Below are positions 57,400-64,000 of a DNA stretch of 64,000 nucleotides, piece after piece. The notes beneath the pieces are model-generated. The model searched no databases. It had not been told where the DNA came from and was given only the letters and a program-made list of their open reading frames with translations. Origin of the DNA: Pomphorhynchus laevis (Eukaryota; Acanthocephala; Palaeacanthocephala; Echinorhynchida; Pomphorhynchidae); assembly GCA_012934845.2 (NCBI GenBank), contig WNNJ02003077.1:1-64000 (forward strand), given 5' to 3'. Position numbers and translations under genes: made by a program. Positions within the stretch are counted from its first letter, which is position 1. Each line of letters opens with the position of its first letter.

Positions 57400-60040
57400 T
57401 TGCTCGGAAGGAAGCGATCTGGGCTATGGCTAACGAGAGAAATGAAGATATCGCCTGTGGGCAAGCTACTCCATTTGTCGCGACGGGAAGCGGTAAAGGC
57501 GACCTTTCCCCCTCTAGTTGCGACTAGGTGGAGGACGTCCCATTTCGGTAACACTTACGCAATGGGAAGTAATCAAGGGCCTTTTTCACTGAATATCCTT
57601 CAGCGGAATTCAGGAGGTGCTTCCACCATTAGCCTTCTATCTAGTAGAGATGCAGATGTTATAGTCCTTCAGGAGACGCGGTCTATCCGTCTCACCCAGG
57701 ATATTACTCGATTTATCCCTAAGCACATCTACACTAACTTTACTCCTTACATAACCCCCTCACTCCTCTTATCTCAAGGTCTTTTAATCCTAGTGAAAAG
57801 CTCCTTAAGATCATCCCTCCTATTAAACTACTCTTGTCCAGCCCTATCTTGTTTAGCTATATCACTTTGTAAGAACGGTAAGCGTATAAGCATAGCCAAT
57901 GTCTATATTCGGCCAGGAGAAATTCACAAGAACCATGACCTCCTGGATCGAATATTAGGGAGCGGTTATGACATGTTACTTGGTGACTTCAACGACAGAA
58001 CTGGTCGTTGGATTAATGCAGCACTCCAGAGAGCAAGGATCGACTATCTTATTCATAAACCACCTTCCCTCACCTTTCATTGCTCTACAACAAATTCTCT
58101 CCTTGACATATTACTGCTACATAAGATGTGGTTGTTGAAACCCATTTGCACCGATCAGTCGCGTCAACAACAGACCACCGCTCATGACCTAATTCGCTGG
58201 CGGCTAGAGGACGATACGTTGCTTAGAAGAAGGTTTCACTTTGACCCTATTAGAGTGGCCTTCTTTCAAGCAGCTATCCAACTCTACCCCAGAATTGGAA
58301 TTGAGAGTTTGACCGAATTTAATTCCTACCTCTCATCGCAACCTACCGCGATCCTTTCGACTACCTATAAAGGTCAAATATACAATCCTACTCCAACAAA
58401 GCTCAAGGTCCTAGCTAAAATGTTACACCTTCCCAATCTCTCTGTTTCCACCAGACAGATCCTCTCGAATGAATATTGGAGCTCTAGATATAGGCTTCAG
58501 CTGAGCAGGGATAGGGCAAGCATTGCTCACCTAAACCCTTCTCAGGCTTTCTTCTGGAAGATATTCAAGAAGGAGAAGTTTGTCTGCTGGAAGGATAGAG
58601 CCTTGGTTTGGATTGGTAGCATAGGCCTTGACAAAGTTTTAGAGGAGTCACTTTCCTTACATAATTATGGAGCAACTCAATCTCCCCAACCAATCCGCCT
58701 TGGTGTGACTTCAGGAGTAGGGATTTATCTGTTACAGATATCCTTAACCCCTGGGGATCACTCCCGGGAACCTCCAAATCCCACGCGCCACTCACCACTC
58801 GTGTCTGTCAGCTTTTGACATACAGTCAGAGTAAGGAGGTCGCCATCACAATGCTATTAGTCTCCCCGTCCGACATAGCGGACATCAACATCAGCCGTCG
58901 AGTTTTTTTACCTAAAAAGAGATTAATCACTTGTCCAAAAGATCTGCGGCCCATCTCGATTCAAAACGCCCTCATATCCATCTACGAGAAAGCGCTTGCG
59001 CGTAGAATCCGCGTTCATTTATGTAGGCGTAATTTGATCCCACCGAGTTTTCATGGGTTTGTCAAAGGGCGCTCGGTCCATTCAGCAATTGGTGAGGTGC
59101 ATCAGGTTTGTCAGAATAATAGTCATCAGCTTGCTGTGGCTGTTTTTCTTGAGTTTTCAGCTGCATTTGACCGGATCTCCATTCCCTTCGTTATCTCCTC
59201 TCTCAGGTCCCTCGGGTTGCCTGCGAGAATTTTTAACAGGGTGGAGATATTGTTGTACACCAAGCGGTTCTACTATGAAGACGATCCTGATGCACGTCAG
59301 TTCTACCCTATTACGGGTGTACCTCAAGGATCCCCACTTTCTCCTATCTTATATCTTGCTGCATCCATTGTACTATTCAAGAATTTTAAACGTGATCAAC
59401 ATCTAGTGGTATATGCTGATGATACCACAGCCTTGTTCTCTGGACGCAGGTGCAAATATGTAATCTCTTACATCAGCCATTTCTTTTAAAGATTAAAAGA
59501 TCAGTTGCCCCCATCCAATCTTATTTTAAACTCCTCTAAATCGCAGGTGGTAGTTTTAATGGCGTTCCTGCCACCAAACAGAAACTTAAGAGATTAGCAC
59601 TCTTTGCACTCTCCTCCATTTTGCAACCTCATCCACTCCCTATCTTCTCGAGTCAAGTAAAATATCTGGGGGGTTCACCGTTACGGTGAATTGGTCGGCG
59701 AAAGCTGACATGGATAGACTTAAACGTATCCTGAAGAAAGCTAGGTGGTCTCTGAAACGGGCCCAGCATCTGTCATTGAATGGGATAACCCAAGTGCGCC
59801 TCTGGGGTACTTGGGCTATCTCGGGATTAGTCTTCTTCTCACAAGGACGTCCTCAGAACAAAGACTAAGGTTTCTCAAGCTCCTCATCTCGAGATTACCA
59901 ACCATAGTCCGCCTTGACTGGACTCTTAGGTGTGTGAGAGACCCCGAATGGTTCAGTCAGAGGGCGGCGCGCTGGTGTGGCCGAGGGGCTCAGATCCCTC
60001 TGGACCTGAGGCCGTGAATATAAGTTGAAGATTCCAAAAT
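57400..60040 (+). mobile_element. LINE ORF2, endonuclease and reverse transcriptase (Jockey-like)
   Basis: 57550-58400 is an APE-type endonuclease: SLNILQRNSGG, VIVLQETRS, GLLILVKS, IANVYIRPGE, MLLGDFNDR and SLLDILLLH. 58815-59489 is the RT: RPISIQNALISIYEK, HGFVKGRSVHSAI, FLEFSAAFDRIS, TGVPQGSPLSPILY and the catalytic VYADDTTALF. 59686-60017 is the tail (KARWSLKRAQHLSL, then VRLDWTLRCV). No RNase H domain is seen, and with the zinc-knuckle ORF1 this points to the Jockey group. At least three frame breaks separate the parts. The 3' UTR reaches about 60140. A 170-bp copy of its 3' end lies at 33.2-33.4 kb. Confidence 0.85.
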
Positions 60041-60422
60041 ACTCGTCGTGAACGGCTTCTATTTGAAGTTGTCTTTTGCATGTTTTTGTTTCTTAAGTTT
60101 TTATCGGTTATATAGTTATTAATAAAACCCTTACTTACCTACTAAATTATAAGCATTACCTTGAACTTTTTTGTGAAATAGTGCTTTTAATCATAACTTA
60201 AAAAAGATTTTAAAAAAGTTGTTTTCTGCTGTTCGTTTTTTGAACTCACTATTGTAACGTTATTCTTTTTTCTTCCTTTCGATTTTGAAATCTCTATTGT
60301 AATATTAATTTTTCATGCGTGTACATTTTTCAAGCTAACATAGTTGATAGTTCTTAAATAAAGGAATTATTATATTATTAACTTAAAACGTCCACGCCAG
60401 TTTTTAATAGCTAATGCCGAAT

Positions 60423-60960
60423 CTATTGCTTGGAGCTGCAGTAGTTGGATGCACATACAATTTCTTGAGGCAGCTCATTCCATACACTTAAGGACCGATG
60501 TGAATGTCGTAGCACGCTTGGGACTTTGCCATGTGGTAATTTATATAATGATTGAGGATGACCTGTACGAGTTGACGAACTAATCTTCACATAGTGAAAA
60601 TGAAATTTCTCTGCGGAATGAACCATCAGCCACGTCGCAATGGGGTCTAGATAAATCAATCTTTGACGTATTGAAAGCAGCTGTAAGGAAGCTAAGCGGT
60701 CTACGTATGAATACGCAGGTTGAAAACACAATATGGATCCTGTTCGAAGCGCTGATTCAAGCTTTGTGATTTCTGCCTTAGTAGATGGACATTATGCCTG
60801 AATATAATTTGCAATGTGTGGGCGAACTAATGCGCAATATAATCGCTTAAAACTTAATGGACCTAGTCTTGTACAAGCATTTTTTATGCAATACATAGCT
60901 TTCATTGCCTTACCATGAATAAAGTCAGTATTTGAGCGAGTTAATAGTAGTATATTTATT
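60423..60960 (-). mobile_element. LINE fragment, RT tail
   Basis: On the minus strand: FKRLYCALVRPHIANYIQA near 60850, ITKLESALRTGS, SYVDRLASLQLLSIRQRLIY near 60700, then SLSVWNELPQEIVCASN near 60460. This is the CR1/L2-like C-terminus (LVRPHLEYA-QAW ... LE-VQRR ... WN-LP--V). 5'-truncated and broken. Confidence 0.7.
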
Positions 60961-61199
60961 ATAAGCTTGCCATTTATCTGAGGCTAGCAAAAGAAAAATA
61001 ATTAAAAGTTACTATCAAAGATAATCGCATAGTCTGATCACACAAATATCTCAATGCACATGGTATGAAGGACTTGGACAAGATTATTGTCCGACATGTC
61101 ATCAACTCATATTTAATCAATCGTCTCAAATGATATATATGTTCAGTCTTTTCAACTATTAGATCTGGAAATTTCGTAAGGTTACAGCAGCGCCTGACA

Positions 61200-62560
61200 T
61201 ATTTCTAAAGATGAAAATTAGTTGATCTTCTAAGTCAGTAAAATCGCCATTAAATATTCGCGATGCAACTTTCTGAAGTTTTGTTATATTTATAAAAATA
61301 GGATAACAATATATCATAACTGGGATAATTTGACTTTTATATAAAAGTTCAGGTTGGTCGCACGGTATACCTAAGTACTTTAGCCTGCGGAGTAGATACA
61401 GTCGTGGCTTAGTCGCTGATAACCTTGTTAATGTGAAAGTTCCACGATAGATCTTCGGAGATTGTTATTCCTGATATTTTGCTTTGTTAGACCTGATGAT
61501 ATCGATAATATTGATAATAATATCAATATTGATATTATTGATAACTTCTCTACTTAATATGTGCTAACTGTCTTGTTTATAGGAGGATTCAATTGATGCT
61601 GGTATTAGACTTGCTGTTGCTGGACTGTTAGGACGAGAAAAACTATTGTTGAAATATGTTTGATTTAATTTATTTAAACATGCAAGCAGGTCGTCAATTG
61701 ACATTGATTAAAATTGGTCATGTGCAGGTTGATTACGAATTGGCTTGACAGGAAGCCACCAATTTCTTGTACCTATAGAATGTAATCTCCTGCAAAAATG
61801 ATATCATTGATATGTTTTTATCATTTTTTTAAGTTTACGAGTTCATTGCAATACTTTGACCAATAAAGGGACGCCGGGTCCTATTGTTTTTAATTTGGAT
61901 TCAGCAATTATCTTCTCTACTTAATATGTGCTAACTGTCTTCTTTATATGAGTATTCAATTGATGTTGGTTTTGATATTGATAAAAATTGGTCATGTGCT
62001 GGTTGATTACGAATTGATTTGACAGTACGCCATGAATTTCTTGTACCATTGAAGTGTAAACTCCACCGAAAGTGATTGCATTGATATGTTTTTATCAATT
62101 TTGTGAGTTTACGAGTGTATTACACATACTTTGACCAATTACATGCGTTATCAACTCTGTCCTTCTGAGTTTGAATTACTTTTATGACGGATGCCATCCA
62201 TTTCGGATTTCTACTCTTAAGTATGACAGATCGTAAGGGAACAAACGTATCTAGAGAGTTTTGTTGAACAGAACTTAATATTGAAGAGGCAATTTCAAAA
62301 TTAAACAAGTTCAAATGAATTATAAATCTTCTGTGCAAAATGACACCCAAATCCCTACACTCCTAGATACAACTTCGAGTGAATGAATCCCTAATCGAAA
62401 TGCATTCTATTTGTTTATTCGATCAAGGTTGTCCTGTAGCAAGAGTTCTAAATTCTTTATACCAAGTCATTAAGGTAAACAACAAATAAACGAGCACCGA
62501 GTACATTACCCTGCAGAACTCCACAATTTACACGTTTGGGAGAGGATAGATGTCTTCGAA
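61200..62560 (-). mobile_element. Scrambled LINE pieces, CR1/L2-like
   Basis: Minus-strand pieces in non-canonical order. About 62545-62470 is the RT core CGVLQGNVLGARLFVVYLND. 62350-62120 is the linker normally before the RT (LKSRNPKWMASVIKVIQ). 62110-61600 is endonuclease-like sequence with a tandem duplication (61910-62140 resembles 61550-61880). 61470-61200 is the RT tail (TISEDLSWNFHINKV, RLYLLRRLKYLGIP). At least two insertions or internal rearrangements are needed. Confidence 0.6.
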
Positions 62561-62599
62561 CTCTAACTCTAAAAAATGTATTAAAAGTTGTCTACGATT

Positions 62600-63280
62600 A
62601 TAACTTATACAATACTTCCTTCATTACCATCTCACTGTTATTCCTATTTCTTCGCTCAAATGTATTATTAATTAATTAATTAAATAATTTTTTAATAAAA
62701 TTATTATTTTCACACTTTGATAAGACATAATTTAGCAAAAACACCTATATAGGCAGAACTTATACCTTATCTCCTCATAATTTTATAGAAATCGAAGAAG
62801 TAATTACGAAAATATAATAAAATTGAAATTTAAAGATAAAAAATAATTTTTTTAAATATTTTCATTAGATGTTGATTTTCTAACATAACGTGTGCGATAG
62901 TAAGTAGCATTCATATGATAAATTTGAAATGAATTGACAGCTGATAACAAAATTAATGTTTTATTTTTTAAATAATTACTTTTAATTGTTTTCGAAGAGG
63001 AACGCTTTTCTAAAATAAATGATGCATAATTCTATAGGCAATAAGAAGCAAACGAATATAAAAATTTGAGATGCAAAGTACAAATCATCGTTATCGGCGG
63101 TTGAATGCACTTTTGACTTAATAAACTAAATGCTTTATTGTATAAATCTGATCACTTAATTATGTCATTTTTTGTACAATAAATTGTAGAATTAAAATAT
63201 CTTAATTTCAGAAAGAATCTTTTATAATCCAATATTTGTATGACCTATTTAATAGATAATAAATTCATCACATACCAAAT
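62600..63280. other. Gene-free A+T-rich stretch
   Basis: No frame, repeat or RNA was recognised. Confidence 0.4.
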
Positions 63281-63284
63281 CCAT

Positions 63285-63380
63285 AAATGGAAGTCACGGG
63301 GATCAACTGCTACGTTACCATGTTTCAGCCCCTATTCCTCAACATTAATCAAATGCGATAAATGAAGAAATGCTATTCAA
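63285..63380 (-). repeat. Solo Naiad-type end fragment
   Basis: GGAAGTCACGGGGATCAACT, then GCTACGTTACCATGTTTCAG, then CCCCTATTCCTCAACATT resembles the GGTCATCAGGAGGAACTGCT...GGTTTCGGCCC block of the Naiad-type tail, more diverged. Confidence 0.5.
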
Positions 63381-63546
63381 GAATGTATTTGCTGGAATAA
63401 GCACATCGATTTTAAAGCTCTTGTACAATAAATCTATTAGATCACATCTAGACATTGCAACAATAACGTTTTTACGATAAAATATTAGATATGTAATATT
63501 ATTAAGGTATCGTAAAAAACAACCATCATTAAATTGAGGTCATTTA

Positions 63547-64000
63547 ATGTACTCATCGCCTGTGACGTTTCCTCAACTGACTCAGGAAATTATTAAATAT
63601 GGATATATAGAACGAAGAGGCTCGTGCCTTCCTAGATTAATTAACTTTCCGTTAAATTCCCGTCTCTCCCGATTAACACTGGATATCATCGAATGCGGTC
63701 CACACGTTCGTTACCTTATGAGGAACGCCTGCGCTGTCTTGACGTTCCCCAGTGAAAAATTCACTAAAATTTAATGATCTGATGTTCGTGTGGAGGTGCT
63801 TGACCACCCCAGGCAACTGTTGCAAGGACACGTCTGAGCTAAGAACCAACAATCGCCTACGTGGTCACAACTATATGCTAAAGATAAGACGAGTTTACAA
63901 TAAACGAATTTCAACAATCCGTGATAGAATTGTACCTATCTGGAATGGTCTACCTGCTGTGACGATAAATGGTAACATGGGGAGTTTTAAACGACGGTTG
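63547..64000 (+). mobile_element. LINE fragment running off the window
   Basis: Plus strand: a 75-codon frame from 63547, then in another frame DLMFVWRCL, NNRLRGHNYMLKIRRVYNKR, ISTIRDRIVPIWNGLPAVT and GSFKRRL. This is the usual end of CR1/Jockey-type ORF2 (RGH--KL ... F--R-V--WN-LP--V ... FK-RL). It continues beyond 64000. Confidence 0.7.

Noticed and set aside
1-64000. CRISPR arrays, rRNA genes, bacterial-type operons
   Set aside because: No regular spacer-repeat array, no rRNA sequence, and all genes have animal features; the tandem arrays present are minisatellites without unique spacers.

Overview
This is a very A+T-rich stretch of an invertebrate animal genome. It carries spliced host genes, an innexin, and many fragments of retroelements. 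Innexins are gap-junction proteins of animals. The introns range from 48-62 bp to more than 2 kb, and the genes are thinly spread among repeats. I cannot name the phylum from this window alone; a protostome such as a flatworm or rotifer, or a cnidarian, would all fit.

Host genes. (1) A minus-strand gene between about 13.8 kb and 7.1 kb, possibly reaching 0.23 kb, can be assembled from seven phase-compatible exons. It reads as an orthologue of gametogenetin-binding protein 2 (GGNBP2). Its introns hold LINE debris, a 20-bp minisatellite and retroelement ends. (2) A single-exon innexin lies at 21.8-22.9 kb on the minus strand. (3) A C1q-domain protein with a short collagen-like stretch lies at 34.65-35.38 kb on the plus strand and has two tiny introns. 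A few other exon-like stretches are listed at low confidence.

Mobile DNA. Three copies of one Penelope-like element (27.0-28.6 kb plus, 44.9-47.0 kb minus, 50.0-53.1 kb minus) share an RT with the FRYIDD box. The fullest copy has its GIY-YIG nuclease before the RT, as in the permuted Naiad-type group. At least eight solo copies of its non-coding end are scattered through the window. Two further, more canonical Penelope-like remnants lie at 18.8-20.5 kb and 37.7-39.7 kb; the second is split by an LTR-element fossil with a gag fragment. Non-LTR LINE fragments occur at 7.7, 12.5, 33.2, 40.6-44.3, 54.5, 55.2-56.1, 56.3-60.0, 60.4-62.6 and 63.5 kb. The 56.3-60.0 kb copy is nearly full length, with a zinc-knuckle ORF1 and an endonuclease/RT ORF2.

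Large-scale structure. About 4.5 kb at 27.0-31.7 kb is repeated in inverted orientation at 47.0-51.5 kb, around a 15.3-kb spacer that holds the C1q gene, a 24-bp minisatellite and a CR1-like LINE.

Most unusual signal. Several short palindromic or inverted-repeat elements, unrelated to each other in sequence (21.14-21.35, 32.74-32.96, 35.81-36.10 and 53.46-53.60 kb), carry hammerhead-ribozyme-like cores (CTGATGAG...GAAAC...GTC) between their arms. The copy at 21.26 kb has every core nucleotide. More decayed hammerhead-like motifs occur through the window.
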